Assembly (NCBI GenBank): GCA_963720805.1 | Contig: CAVRGT010000010.1 | Coordinates: 186,001-250,000, forward strand | Length of the DNA stretch: 64,000 nt | DNA from: VRUE01 sp963720805 | GTDB taxonomy: Bacteria > Actinomycetota > Thermoleophilia > Solirubrobacterales > 70-9 | Reading direction: 5' to 3' | Shown: in pieces, positions 19,508-27,989 of the stretch | How positions within the stretch are numbered: the first letter of the stretch is position 1 | Layout of the letters: each line of letters opens with the position of its first letter | Position numbers and translations under genes: made by a program | Notes under the pieces: generated by a model | Told to the model about the DNA's origin: nothing | The model's input: only the letters and a program-made list of their open reading frames with translations | The model's database searches: none

Positions 19508-20389
19508 TCAACCGGGGAATACGCTGCGAAGCACTTGGGCGAGGCGCTGCGGGTCTTCGAGTTGGGGGTAGTGGGCTAGCTCTGGGAGCTCGCTCACTGC
19601 GACCTCGGGGCGAAGCTCGCGCAGGGCTGCCAGTACGGCGGTGGTCGCAACCGGGTCGCGCAGGCCCCAGGCGAGGCTGAGCTCGCCGGGCCACTCGCGG
19701 ATCGCGCCGTGCCAGCGCTCGGCGTGCTCTTCGCGCTGGTCCATGTAGGAGATCGTGCGGTGGGCGAGGGTGCGGCCGCCGTTGTGGCAGATCAACGCCC
19801 ACTGGTCCTCGGCCTCCGCCTCGCTGAGCGGGTGCGCGTCTGAGAAGACCGAGCCGAACTGGTGGCGGAAGAAGCGCTCGCTGGAGAGCCTGGCGACAAG
19901 CGGGCCGAGCGGACTGCGCAGCGCCTTCTGGGCCGGAGTCGGGCTGGCCGCTTCCAGCACCATGCTGCCGTTGAAGAGCACGATCGCGGCGATCTTCATC
20001 TCCAGCTTGCCCTCGAGGTCGCGCGCCATCAGCTCGTTGGCGACCGATGTGCCCATGTCGTGGGCGAGGATGAAGACGGGCCGGCCGCCGCCGTGGCGGC
20101 GCACCAGCTCCTCGGTCAAATCGGCCTGCCAGAAGAGGCTGTAGTCGTGCTCGCGCGGCTTCTGGGAGAGGCCGAAGCCAAGGAAGTCGAAGGCAAGCAC
20201 ATTGCCCGGCACGCCGTCCTGTTCCAGCAGCAGACGCCAGTCATAGGAGCTCGAGGGGAAGCCGTGCAGGAGCAACAGCAAGGGACCCTCGCCCGCCTGG
20301 CGGAAGCTGTGGATCCGGTAGCCGCGAAACTCCTCACTTCGCCCGCGATCCTGCCAGGCGCGAACGCGCCCCGTCAACGCATCCGACAT
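19508..20389 (-). CDS. Alpha/beta hydrolase with Asp nucleophile (haloalkane dehalogenase/epoxide hydrolase type)
   Basis: 293 residues. Oxyanion motif LLLLHGFPSSSYDW (about 35-48); nucleophile elbow ILAHDMGTS with Asp in place of Ser, as in haloalkane dehalogenases and epoxide hydrolases; late acid around GLRDPVA; and catalytic His in ELAHYPQLEDP near the end. The YxxF-type lid region FRHQFGSVFS lies in the middle. The Asp nucleophile excludes an ordinary serine esterase. Substrate cannot be assigned. It lies 19 nt downstream of another alpha/beta hydrolase on the same strand, likely one transcript. Confidence 0.8.
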   Translation of the reverse strand: MSDALTGRVRAWQDRGRSEEFRGYRIHSFRQAGEGPLLLLLHGFPSSSYDWRLLLEQDGVPGNVLAFDFLGFGLSQKPREHDYSLFWQADLTEELVRRHGGGRPVFILAHDMGTSVANELMARDLEGKLEMKIAAIVLFNGSMVLEAASPTPAQKALRSPLGPLVARLSSERFFRHQFGSVFSDAHPLSEAEAEDQWALICHNGGRTLAHRTISYMDQREEHAERWHGAIREWPGELSLAWGLRDPVATTAVLAALRELRPEVAVSELPELAHYPQLEDPQRLAQVLRSVFPG

Positions 20390-20408
20390 TGATCCCGCTC
20401 CAGGGGGG

Positions 20409-21256
20409 TCAATTTCCGAAGCGCTTGACGAAGGCGAGGGCGTTCTCGGCGACCTCGCGCCAGCCGTGGTCGATCGTCAGCGAGTGGCCGCGGTTGGCGA
20501 ACTCGGCGTGCTCGGTGACGCCCGGGTTGTGGCTCTGCTTCTTGAAGGCGGCCTTGCTCATCGCCGGTGGCACCGCGTGGTCGGACTCGCCGGTGGTGAT
20601 CAGCAGCGGCCCGCGATCGGGGTTCTTGGTGTCGGCCTTGGTCTCGGCGGCGGGGTTGAAATTGGCCATCGCCGCCTGGAAGATCGGCTTGCCCGGCGCG
20701 GCGACGTGGTAGCGCTCATAGAGCTCGCGCGCCTCGTCCTCGCTCGAGCGCGTTGGCCCAGCCGTAGCGGAACTGGTCGAAGCTCAGGGTGACCGCGCGG
20801 CCGCTTGTTGAGCGGGTTGCCGAGCACCGGCAGGGTGGTGCGGATCGCCGCGATCGGCAGCGGCAGCACGCCCTTGAACGGGGCGGGGTCGACCGCGACC
20901 GAGGCGAAGGAGAGGCCGCGCCCGGCGAGGATCTGGGTGATCAGGCCGCCGAAGGAGTGGCCGACGATCGCCGGCTTCTTGTCGAGCGCCCCGATCGCCT
21001 CAGCGAAGTGGTCGGCCACCTGGACCACGCCCTTGCCGGCGAAGCCCTGCGGGTTTGCCCGCGCTGCCTCGACCGAGTCGGGGTCATCGGGCCAGCCGGG
21101 GGCAATGGGCGCGTAGCCGGCCTCGGCGAAGAGGTCCAGCCAGTTCTGCCAGCTGCTCGGCAAGAGCCAGAGGCCGTGGATGAAGACGACCGGGGTCTTG
21201 CCCGACGCGTTCGCCTGCTCAATCTGCTGCTGCTCGCCCTGCGTGATCGTCGCCAT
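20409..21256 (-). CDS. Alpha/beta hydrolase with Ser nucleophile, two frameshifts
   Basis: About 282 residues read from ATG at 21256 with slips near 20805 and 20750. Motifs: VVFIHGLWLLPSSW (oxyanion), IVGHSFGG (Ser nucleophile), GESDHAVPP (acid) and FANRGHSLTIDHGW (His). The segment between the slips reads sensibly as SFDQFRYGWANAL...ELYERYHV, so the gene is probably intact in the organism. It resembles actinobacterial esterases/peroxidase-like hydrolases. It is upstream of the Asp-type hydrolase and divergent from the secreted ASH-like gene. Confidence 0.75.
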
Positions 21257-21325
21257 ATACCTGTCCTTAGGTGAAATTTCTCTCGCATCGTCAAATAGAC
21301 GAGCGCCGTGGTCGATGAAGCGTCC

Positions 21326-22273
21326 ATGTTCTCACTCCGAAGCAAGTCCAAGTCAGCGCGGCGCGCCTCCGCGACAACCCTCGTTCTCGCCACATGCGCG
21401 CTGGCGGCCGCGATCCCCACCGCTGCACTCGGGGCCCCGGAAGGCGGCGAAGGACTGCCGGCCGTCCCCCAGCTTGCCTTCGAACCGGGCAGCTATGACT
21501 TCGGCCTGCTCGAAGCCAATCGCTCCAACGCCCAGAACAACTTCCAGCTGCGCAACGTCGGCAGCGTGCCGGCGCCGGTCTACTCGATCGAAATCGTCGG
21601 CTCGGGCTCCAACGCCTTCTGGACCGGCGGCAGCGACTGCTTCAGCCACGCGATCGAACCCGGCGAAAGCTGCTGGGTCCAGGTCTACTTCAACCCCTAT
21701 GACGCGGTGCCGTTCTCGGCCCAGCTGCGCGCCCGCTCCGAAAGCGGGACCGAATTCAACGCCGAGCTGAGCGGCGAAGGCGGCCGCCCCGAACTGCGGG
21801 CCGCGACCGACCCGACCAACTTCGGCGCGGTGCCGGTCGGCGCCGGCGGCGTCACCAAGACGATCGACGTCACCAACCAGGGCAACATGCCGGGCGGCGC
21901 CTTCATCGCGGTGATCTCCGGCGGCGCGATCGGCAGCTTCCACCTGCTCGACGAGAACTGCACCGGGATCGCGCTCAGCCCGGACGCGACCTGCAACCTG
22001 CAGGTCAGCTTCGATCCGATCAGCACCGGCGCCAAGACGGCGCGCCTCTTCCTCGCCGGCGACGGTGAAGGCGGCGCCCAGATCACGCTGACCGGTGTCG
22101 GGCTGGAGGCGGCGCCCGCGCAACCCGAGGCGGCTCGCGGGTCGACGAGTACGGCCGCGCCCAAGCGCAAGCCGCGGCGCAACCACTCAAAGCGCGGTGC
22201 CATGCGCAGGCGCGGTGTCATGCGTAACCGCAGCGTCAAGATGGGCCTCACGGCGCGTCGCGAGAGCCGCTGA
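21326..22273 (+). CDS. Secreted choice-of-anchor D (ASH-like) domain protein
   Basis: About 315 residues; ATG 21326 chosen, GTG 21308 possible. A signal peptide (ATTLVLATCALAAAIPTAALG) is followed by two consecutive ~110-residue immunoglobulin-like domains. Each has the typical DFGLLEANRSNAQNNFQLRNVGS / NFGAVPVGAGGVTKTIDVTNQGN opening and a CxxxxL-P-x-x-x-C-x-x-x-v-x-F-x-P pattern. The C-terminus is a basic Arg/Lys tail. These domains usually mediate extracellular or envelope binding. It is monocistronic, ending 10 nt before a strong hairpin. Confidence 0.8.
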   Translation: MFSLRSKSKSARRASATTLVLATCALAAAIPTAALGAPEGGEGLPAVPQLAFEPGSYDFGLLEANRSNAQNNFQLRNVGSVPAPVYSIEIVGSGSNAFWTGGSDCFSHAIEPGESCWVQVYFNPYDAVPFSAQLRARSESGTEFNAELSGEGGRPELRAATDPTNFGAVPVGAGGVTKTIDVTNQGNMPGGAFIAVISGGAIGSFHLLDENCTGIALSPDATCNLQVSFDPISTGAKTARLFLAGDGEGGAQITLTGVGLEAAPAQPEAARGSTSTAAPKRKPRRNHSKRGAMRRRGVMRNRSVKMGLTARRESR

Positions 22274-22282
22274 GCCGGATTC

Positions 22283-22327
22283 GGTGCAACGCTTTACAGC
22301 CTTCCCGGCACCGTAAAGCGTTGCACC
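22283..22327. terminator. 15-bp perfect hairpin between convergent genes
   Basis: GGTGCAACGCTTTAC (22283-22297) and GTAAAGCGTTGCACC (22313-22327) form a perfect stem with a 15-nt loop between the secreted ASH-like gene (+) and the ABC permease (-). Like the hairpin at 19447 it lacks a T-run and shares a GGTGC start. Confidence 0.75.
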
Positions 22328-22343
22328 TGTCTCCGCGGGGAGC

Positions 22344-23135
22344 TCAGCCCGCCGCCTCAGCCCGCCGCAATCCGCCGCGGGCCCAGAGGGCGAAGAGGAT
22401 CGGCAGCGTCACCGCAACCGCGAAGGCGAGGGCAACGACGACCGGTTCGCCGGAGATGAAGCCGCGGCCCGCCTCGAGCAGCGCCGTCACCGGGTTGACC
22501 GAGGCGACCGCGTGGATCCAGCCGCTGAGCAGGCTGAGCGGCACGTAGACCGGGGCCAGGAAGAGGATCAGGAAGACGGGAAACTGCATCAGCGGGCCGC
22601 CCTGGATCGAGCGCACCCGCATCGCCACGCCGGCGGCCCACAGGGTCGCGGTCAGGTTGGTCAGGATCGCCATCCCGTAGAGGCCGAACAGTTCGACCCC
22701 GGCGCCGCCGACCTGCATGCCGGCGATCAGGGCGATCGTGGTCAGCACGGTCCAGGTGATCGCCGCCCGGGTAAGCGCCGCGATCGCGTAGCCGGCGATG
22801 ATCCCGTTGCGGTTGGCGGCGGCGAGCAGGTAGCGGTTGGCGAAGCCGATCTCGAAGTCACGGGCGATGCCAAAGCCGGTGAAGACGCCGCCGAAGGCCG
22901 CCGACTGCAGCAGCACGAAGACGAACTGGAAGGCGGTGTAGCCGCTGGGGAAGTCGAAGCCGGGCACTTTGCCGACGGCGGAGAGGCCACCGGCGAAGGC
23001 GATGAAGAAGAAGAGCGGGAAGACGATCGCCGGCGCCAGGAAGGCCGGGTTGGTGAGGAAGTTGTGGATGCTGCGCCAGGCGACCGCGCGGGCGATCGCG
23101 CTGAAGCCGGCCGGCCGCCGCTCGCCGCCGCTCAC
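22344..23135 (-). CDS. ABC-2 type transporter permease (second subunit)
   Basis: 263 residues from GTG at 23135 (MSGGERRPAGFSAIARAVAWRSIHNFLTNPAFLAPAIVFPLFFFIAF). Six membrane helices with the ABC-2 conserved region near the end (SLLSGWIHAVASVNPVTALLEAGRGF). The start overlaps the stop of the upstream permease in GTGA. Together with the 23132 and 23908 genes it forms a DrrAB-like exporter, here with two different permease chains. Confidence 0.85.
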   Translation of the reverse strand: MSGGERRPAGFSAIARAVAWRSIHNFLTNPAFLAPAIVFPLFFFIAFAGGLSAVGKVPGFDFPSGYTAFQFVFVLLQSAAFGGVFTGFGIARDFEIGFANRYLLAAANRNGIIAGYAIAALTRAAITWTVLTTIALIAGMQVGGAGVELFGLYGMAILTNLTATLWAAGVAMRVRSIQGGPLMQFPVFLILFLAPVYVPLSLLSGWIHAVASVNPVTALLEAGRGFISGEPVVVALAFAVAVTLPILFALWARGGLRRAEAAG

Positions 23136-23911
23136 GTCCGCACCAGCCGCGTCTTCATCGCCCTGCTCGCGGCGAACATGCCGAGGATCAGCACCGCCGC
23201 GGCGATGCCGAATCCGAGCGCCAGGGCGCCCGCGTCCCAGCCTTCGAAGAGCAGCGAGCGGAAGGCCTCGAGCAGGTAGGTGACCGGGTTGGCGGCGGCG
23301 ACGTCGTGGAACCACTGGGTCTGCAGCAGTTCCAGCGGCAGCGACATCGCGGAGATGAAGAGGAAGACGAAGAAGACGGGAAAGAGGCTCTGCACCGCCT
23401 CACCCGAGCCGGTGCGCAGGGCGGCGAAGAGCCCGATCGAGCCGAAGGCGACCGTGATCGAGACCGAGAGCGCGACGATCGTCAGCGCCCCGGCGATTCC
23501 GGTCACCAGTTCGGCCCCGGCGATCAGGCCGACGCTGAGGTAGGTCACCGCCTGCACGACGCCGAGCAGCACGGTGCCGGCGAGCAGGCCGCTGAGCAGG
23601 GCAGCGCAGCGCAGCGGCGTCAGCGCCAGGCGGTTGAGAAAGCCGGTCTCGATGTCGCGGGCGAGGTCGGTGCCGGTGTTCATCACCGAGAAGAGCGCCC
23701 CCTGGATGAAAGGCACGGCGAGGGCGAAGGTGAGGTAGGAGTCGGTGGGGAAGCCGGGCAGGTTGGTCACGTCTTTGAGCCCGCCGGAGTTGACCGCGAG
23801 CAGGAAGAGCGGGAAGACCAGGGCGGGGACGATCTGCGCCGGCTGGCGCAGCGTGCGCCGCACCGAGCGCTGGGCGAGCTGGCCGACCTGCGTGCGCAGC
23901 CCGCTGTTCAC
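23132..23911 (-). CDS. ABC-2 type transporter permease (first subunit)
   Basis: 259 residues, GTG start overlapping the ATPase stop (GTGA). Six membrane segments; LPLELLQTQWFHDVAAANPVTYLLEAFRSLLFEGW is the ABC-2 family signature just before the last helix. About as similar in layout as a paralogue of the next permease. The pair probably makes a heterodimeric membrane channel for an amphipathic drug or lipid. Confidence 0.85.
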   Translation of the reverse strand: MNSGLRTQVGQLAQRSVRRTLRQPAQIVPALVFPLFLLAVNSGGLKDVTNLPGFPTDSYLTFALAVPFIQGALFSVMNTGTDLARDIETGFLNRLALTPLRCAALLSGLLAGTVLLGVVQAVTYLSVGLIAGAELVTGIAGALTIVALSVSITVAFGSIGLFAALRTGSGEAVQSLFPVFFVFLFISAMSLPLELLQTQWFHDVAAANPVTYLLEAFRSLLFEGWDAGALALGFGIAAAVLILGMFAASRAMKTRLVRT

Positions 23912-24909
23912 GCCGCGGCCACCGGCTCCGGCTCGGCCTCCTCGTCATCGCCCGCGCCCTCCAGCGAGCGGCCGGTCTTGGCGAGGAAGACGTCGTCGAG
24001 CGAGGGGGCGTGCAGTTGCAGCCGCTCGATCGCGATCCCCTCACCGTCGAGCGCCCGCACGACCTCGGCCAGCTGCGCCTCGCCGCCCTCCAGCCGCGCC
24101 GCGGCGCCGCGCGGCGCCGCCCCGGCGCGCTCGCCGAAGCGCTCCAGCACGGCGGCCAGCCGCTCGAGTTCGCCGGGTTCGCGCGGCATCGCTTCCACGG
24201 TCGGGCGGCCGATCTCGGCCTTGAGCTCGGCCGGCGTGCCCTCGGCGACGATCTGGCCGTGGTCGATGATCCCGACCCGGTTGGCCAGCGCGTCGGCCTC
24301 CTCCAGGTACTGGGTGGTGAGGAAAACCGTCACCCCCTCCTCGGCTGCGAGCCGCCCGACCTCGTCCCAGAGCGCCGTGCGGCTCTGGATGTCGAGGCCG
24401 GTCGTCGGCTCGTCGAGGAAGAGAATGCTCGGCCCGTGGGCCAGCGCCAGCGCCAGGTCGAGCCGCCGCTTCATCCCGCCCGAGTAGCCGCCGACCTTGC
24501 GGTCCGCCGCTTTGGAGAGGCCGACCCGCTCGAGCAGTTCCCCCCCGCGGGTTTCGCGCTCGGACTTGCCAATTCCGTGCAGGGCGGTCTGCAGCCGCAT
24601 GTGCTCGCGGCCGGTCAGCAGCGGGTCGAGCGCCGCCTCCTGCAGTGCCGCGCCGATCGAGGAGCGCACCAGCGGTCCCTGCTTGACGATGTCGAAGCCG
24701 GCCACCCGCGCCGTCCCTGCGGTCGGCGGCAGCAGCGTCGTCAGCATCAGCACGGTGGTTGACTTGCCGGCGCCGTTGGGACCGAGGAAGCCGTAGATCT
24801 CTCCGGCCTCGACCCGCAGGTCGATCCCGTCGACCGCTCGCGGCCCGTTCTTGAACTCGCGGACCAGCCCCTCGACTTCGATGCCCTCCTGCCGCTCCGT
24901 CCCCATCAT
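23908..24909 (-). CDS. DrrA-like ABC transporter ATPase
   Basis: 333 residues from ATG ATG at 24909. Walker A GPNGAGKST, Q-loop region, signature YSGGMKRRLDLALALAHGPSILFLDEPTTGLD with Walker B, and H-loop-like TTQYLEEADALANRVGIID. The C-terminal DrrA-type extension ends HAPSLDDVFLAKTGRSL. This subfamily powers export of hydrophobic drugs. First gene of a three-gene operon with 4-nt overlaps; divergent by 34 nt from a START-like gene. Confidence 0.9.
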   Translation of the reverse strand: MMGTERQEGIEVEGLVREFKNGPRAVDGIDLRVEAGEIYGFLGPNGAGKSTTVLMLTTLLPPTAGTARVAGFDIVKQGPLVRSSIGAALQEAALDPLLTGREHMRLQTALHGIGKSERETRGGELLERVGLSKAADRKVGGYSGGMKRRLDLALALAHGPSILFLDEPTTGLDIQSRTALWDEVGRLAAEEGVTVFLTTQYLEEADALANRVGIIDHGQIVAEGTPAELKAEIGRPTVEAMPREPGELERLAAVLERFGERAGAAPRGAAARLEGGEAQLAEVVRALDGEGIAIERLQLHAPSLDDVFLAKTGRSLEGAGDDEEAEPEPVAAA

Positions 24910-24943
24910 GCTCCGCAGGCTAGCGATCCATAGGATCGGGTCT

Positions 24944-25390
24944 GTGAAGCCGGTCACCGTCTCGATCGAAGTGCCTCAGCCCGTCGAGGAGGTCTTCGAC
25001 CACCTCGTGGTGCTGGCCAACCACGAGGCCTTCCTCGATCACTACCTGATCGACTGGAAGTTCTCCGGACCGCGCCGGGGCGTAGGCGCCAAGGCCGAAG
25101 CCAAGGCCAGCGCGCCGATGTCGCAGGACTGGACCGACTTCGAGATCGTCGAGGTGGAGGAGCCCTCGCGGATCGTCGAGGAGGGCGTCGGCTTGAAAGG
25201 CAAGCGCCACACTCGCGGCACCTACCGGCTGCGCAGTCTGCCCGCCGGCGGCACCGAGATCTCCTTCGAGCTGGCGTGGCTGGCGACGGCCCGCGCCGAA
25301 CGCCTGATCCCGCCGCTCACCCGCGAGTTCATCCGCCGGCCCACCGCCAAGGCGATGCGCCGCCTCGCCCGCGAGCTCGCCAAGGGCTGA
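24944..25390 (+). CDS. SRPBCC (START-like) family protein
   Basis: 148 residues from GTG at 24944: VTVSIEVPQPVEEVFDHLVVLANHEAF, then a curved-sheet pattern ending TEISFELAWLATARAERLIPPLTREFIRRP. This is the polyketide-cyclase/START-like fold that binds hydrophobic ligands. It is divergent from the drug-type ABC exporter and may bind the same kind of ligand; this is inference from position. Confidence 0.75.
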   Translation: MKPVTVSIEVPQPVEEVFDHLVVLANHEAFLDHYLIDWKFSGPRRGVGAKAEAKASAPMSQDWTDFEIVEVEEPSRIVEEGVGLKGKRHTRGTYRLRSLPAGGTEISFELAWLATARAERLIPPLTREFIRRPTAKAMRRLARELAKG

Positions 25391-25397
25391 GCTCGCC

Positions 25398-25778
25398 CTA
25401 GGTCGGCAACGGCTCCAGAACGAAGACCTGGACCGCCATGTCGGGGTCGAGGTGGTTGTCGGACATGAAGGCGAGGACCTTGCGCCCAGTGAGCTCGACG
25501 ACGGCCGCCTTCATCTCCTCGGCCATGGCGCGTTGGGAGAGCCGGCGCATGGCGAGCACCGCGTCGCCCTCCCCGTAGGAGACGAGGGTCTGCTCGGCCC
25601 GGGTCAGCACCTCGAGCATGACCGTGATCAGGGTCTCGCCGCTGTGGAAGGAGTAAGACTTTCGCGGCCCGCGGCCGATCGCCGCCGTATGGATGCGGAC
25701 CAGCTCGCGGGTGATGGCGGCGTTCAGCTCGCCGCCGCTCAGCGCCGCGGCGCTCTGCTCGCCTTCCGCCCTTCTCAT
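25398..25778 (-). CDS. DUF2294 / MpsC family protein, paralogue 1
   Basis: 126 residues. Family features: IHTAAIGRGPRKSYSF (the GRGP-x-K motif), AEQTLVSYGEGDAV, and a second half with TGRKVLAFMSDNHLDPDMAVQVFVLE. DUF2294 has been named MpsC, a component of a proposed Na+-translocating membrane-potential system, but this chain has no membrane segment. It overlaps the upstream SnoaL-like gene in ATGA and is one of four copies within 6 kb (others at 29664, 30278, 30649). It is the most divergent of the four. Confidence 0.75.
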   Translation of the reverse strand: MRRAEGEQSAAALSGGELNAAITRELVRIHTAAIGRGPRKSYSFHSGETLITVMLEVLTRAEQTLVSYGEGDAVLAMRRLSQRAMAEEMKAAVVELTGRKVLAFMSDNHLDPDMAVQVFVLEPLPT

Positions 25779-26146
25779 CGCAGGTGAAAGCGGTCGCTGA
25801 GGTAGTGCCGGGCGGCGACGATCAGGCCGTTCTCGAAGTGCTCCACGGCCCAGAATGAGGACGGGCCGGCGGGATCGGCCGCGGAGAGCGCGCCGCCGGC
25901 AATCACCCTGTCGCCGCCGGCCGCGCTGACCTCGGTGAGGTCGACTCGGTGGCGGTGTTCCATCCGCACCAGGTCGGCGAACCAGTCGCGCACGCCGATG
26001 TGGCAGTGGTAGATGGCGTCGATCCCGTGCAGCCTCAGCGGGCGGAAGTCGACGTGTGCGTCCATGCAGGCGAGCATTGCTTCGAGGTCGCGAGAGTTGA
26101 AGGCGTCGAACCAGCGCCTGACGGTGGCCTCATCGGCATGGGACAT
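25775..26146 (-). CDS. SnoaL-like (NTF2 fold) protein
   Basis: 123 residues from ATG at 26146. The opening EATVRRWFDAFNSRDLEAMLACMDAHVDFRPL is the standard SnoaL-like start; a cone-shaped NTF2 fold follows to AVEHFENGLIVAARHYLS. Members bind or isomerise small molecules, or serve as sensory domains. It is translationally coupled to the MpsC-like gene downstream by ATGA, so the two probably function together, perhaps as ligand sensing. Confidence 0.75.
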   Translation of the reverse strand: MSHADEATVRRWFDAFNSRDLEAMLACMDAHVDFRPLRLHGIDAIYHCHIGVRDWFADLVRMEHRHRVDLTEVSAAGGDRVIAGGALSAADPAGPSSFWAVEHFENGLIVAARHYLSDRFHLR

Positions 26147-26282
26147 GCTCCGGCTCCACGGGGGGGACCCCGATAGGCCGGATAGCCGCCGCAACAGCCG
26201 CCATCGCGCCCACCGTTCTGATGCCAACGCCGAGGCGGCCCTGCGAGGGGTGCGCCAGCGTCGGGCGCGATGGTAACGCGTG

Positions 26283-26915
26283 CTAGGCGTGAACCGGCGG
26301 GACCTTCGCCGCGCCCGCGCCGCTCGGCGCGAAGAGCTGGGCCGAGGGAATCCCGATCAACTCGCCCTGGAAGCGCTTCTGGCGGCCGTAGACGACCCAG
26401 GTGGTGTCGATTTCGCCGATGTCGAGATCGAGCCGCAGCTTGTCGGTGTGCTCCTCGAAGTGCTCCATGTGGGTCAGGCCGGAGTCGTAGTCGCCGCGCA
26501 GCAGGCCCTCACCGACGACCGGCTTGGAGACGACATCGATCACCTCCTCCCACTGCGAGAGGTCGACGTAGCCCTTGGTCGCCGGCACGATCCCGATCGA
26601 GCGCGGCTGCTCGACCTCGCGGCGGCCGAGCAGAACCAGGTGCTTGGTCGGGTAGATGAAGGTGTCGACGACGAAGACCTCGCGCCAGTACTTCTCGGTG
26701 ATCTCATGCACCTTGGGATGGGCGCTGCACTGGACGAGGAAGGCGTTCGGCGTTTGCCGCAGCAACTCCAGGCCGTCGAAGAAGTCGGTGATCAGCTCGA
26801 TCCGATATTCGTCGACGCCCTGGAACTCGAGGTAGCGCTGCACCGCCCGCTCATGACATGTTCCCTCGGGCCCGAGCGTGATTACCGTGACTTTGTCGTC
26901 TTGGGCTGCGACCAT
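26283..26915 (-). CDS. PheA-like (prephenate dehydratase/decarboxylase fold) protein
   Basis: 210 residues from ATG at 26915 (a TTG 9 nt upstream is possible). KVTVITLGPEGTCHERAVQRYLEFQG is the opening of prephenate dehydratase-type periplasmic-binding-fold enzymes, closest in style to BacA-like prephenate decarboxylases. It lacks the TRF motif and ACT domain of true PheA. The partner pathway genes are absent, so the substrate is unclear. It is divergent from the vWA gene. Confidence 0.55.
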   Translation of the reverse strand: MVAAQDDKVTVITLGPEGTCHERAVQRYLEFQGVDEYRIELITDFFDGLELLRQTPNAFLVQCSAHPKVHEITEKYWREVFVVDTFIYPTKHLVLLGRREVEQPRSIGIVPATKGYVDLSQWEEVIDVVSKPVVGEGLLRGDYDSGLTHMEHFEEHTDKLRLDLDIGEIDTTWVVYGRQKRFQGELIGIPSAQLFAPSGAGAAKVPPVHA

Positions 26916-26971
26916 GCGCTGCAATCAGCGTAGCGAGTGAACAGGAATCCTCAAGCAGTGGAAGGGTGGAG

Positions 26972-27982
26972 ATGAGACGAGTTGCCAGGTTCATTGCCGG
27001 AGCGGGAGTCGTCGGCGTCCTTACGATGGGCATCGCCGCCACGGGAGCTTCGGCCGCCCCCTGCACCCCGGCGAGCAACATCGAGGCGATCGTCGACGAC
27101 TCGATCTCGATGGAATTCACCGACGCCAATCGCCTGCGCGTGCAGGCGATGAACCTGCTGATCGACACCCTCGGCAAGGGGACGACGCTCGGCGCGGTCG
27201 AGTTCGGCTCGGCCGGCTACCAAGACAACCCGCCCGGCGCTGACACCGTCTTCGCGCCGCAGCCGGTCGACCCCAACGGCAACGCGATGCTCGCCGCGCT
27301 CGACCAGAAGATCCACGCCGACAACGGCGCCACCGACTACAACGCCGGCTTCGCCCAGTCCGACGCCGACAATCCCGGCGCTACCGCCCGCATCTTCCTC
27401 ACCGACGGCGGCCACGACATCGGCACCTACAACGAAGGCCACCTCGTCCACAACGTGCCGACCTACGTGATCGGCTTCGGCGGCATCGCCGCCGGCGAAG
27501 ACCAGGCGCGCCTGCAGAAGATCGCCGGCGACACCGGCGGCCGCTACTTCCCGCTCAAAGACTCGGCCCAGCTGCAGTCGGTGATGAACACGATCGAGGC
27601 CGCGCTCACCTGCCAGACGCCGCCGCGCCAGTTCTCCGACCTGCTCGGCAAAGGCCAGAGCAAGGTCCACAGCGTCGCGATCGGCGCCGCCACCAAGTCG
27701 GTTCAGATCACCCTGACCTGGACCAGCCCGCTCGACAAGTTCAAGCTCAGCGGCATGAAACTGACCAACAAAGGTCACCTGCTGGCGGTGGCATCGCGTC
27801 CGGGCAAGAAGCCCGGCAAGCTGAAGGTCTCACGCACGGTCAGCTCGACCTTCGCCGTGATCAAAGTTTCGCACCTGCACAAGGGACTGCTGCACTTCGC
27901 CGTCAGGGCGGCCAAGGTCGGCTCCGGCGCACCGAAAGTCAGCCTGACCACGCAGGTCGGCCAGAGCTCGCACCACAAATAG
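26972..27982 (+). CDS. Secreted von Willebrand factor type A domain protein
   Basis: 336 residues, ATG 26972 preferred with AAGGGTGGAG just upstream. Signal peptide (FIAGAGVVGVLTMGIAATGASA), then a vWA domain with the metal-site motif DDSIS (D-x-S-x-S), a Thr/Asp loop (GATDYNAGF) and LTDGG. The last ~110 residues are a beta-rich Lys-containing domain (VQITLTWTSPLDKFKLSG). It is likely an extracellular or envelope protein-protein adhesion module. The propeptide-like DxSxS set suggests the MIDAS is functional. Confidence 0.8.
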   Translation: MRRVARFIAGAGVVGVLTMGIAATGASAAPCTPASNIEAIVDDSISMEFTDANRLRVQAMNLLIDTLGKGTTLGAVEFGSAGYQDNPPGADTVFAPQPVDPNGNAMLAALDQKIHADNGATDYNAGFAQSDADNPGATARIFLTDGGHDIGTYNEGHLVHNVPTYVIGFGGIAAGEDQARLQKIAGDTGGRYFPLKDSAQLQSVMNTIEAALTCQTPPRQFSDLLGKGQSKVHSVAIGAATKSVQITLTWTSPLDKFKLSGMKLTNKGHLLAVASRPGKKPGKLKVSRTVSSTFAVIKVSHLHKGLLHFAVRAAKVGSGAPKVSLTTQVGQSSHHK

Positions 27983-27989
27983 GGCGCGG

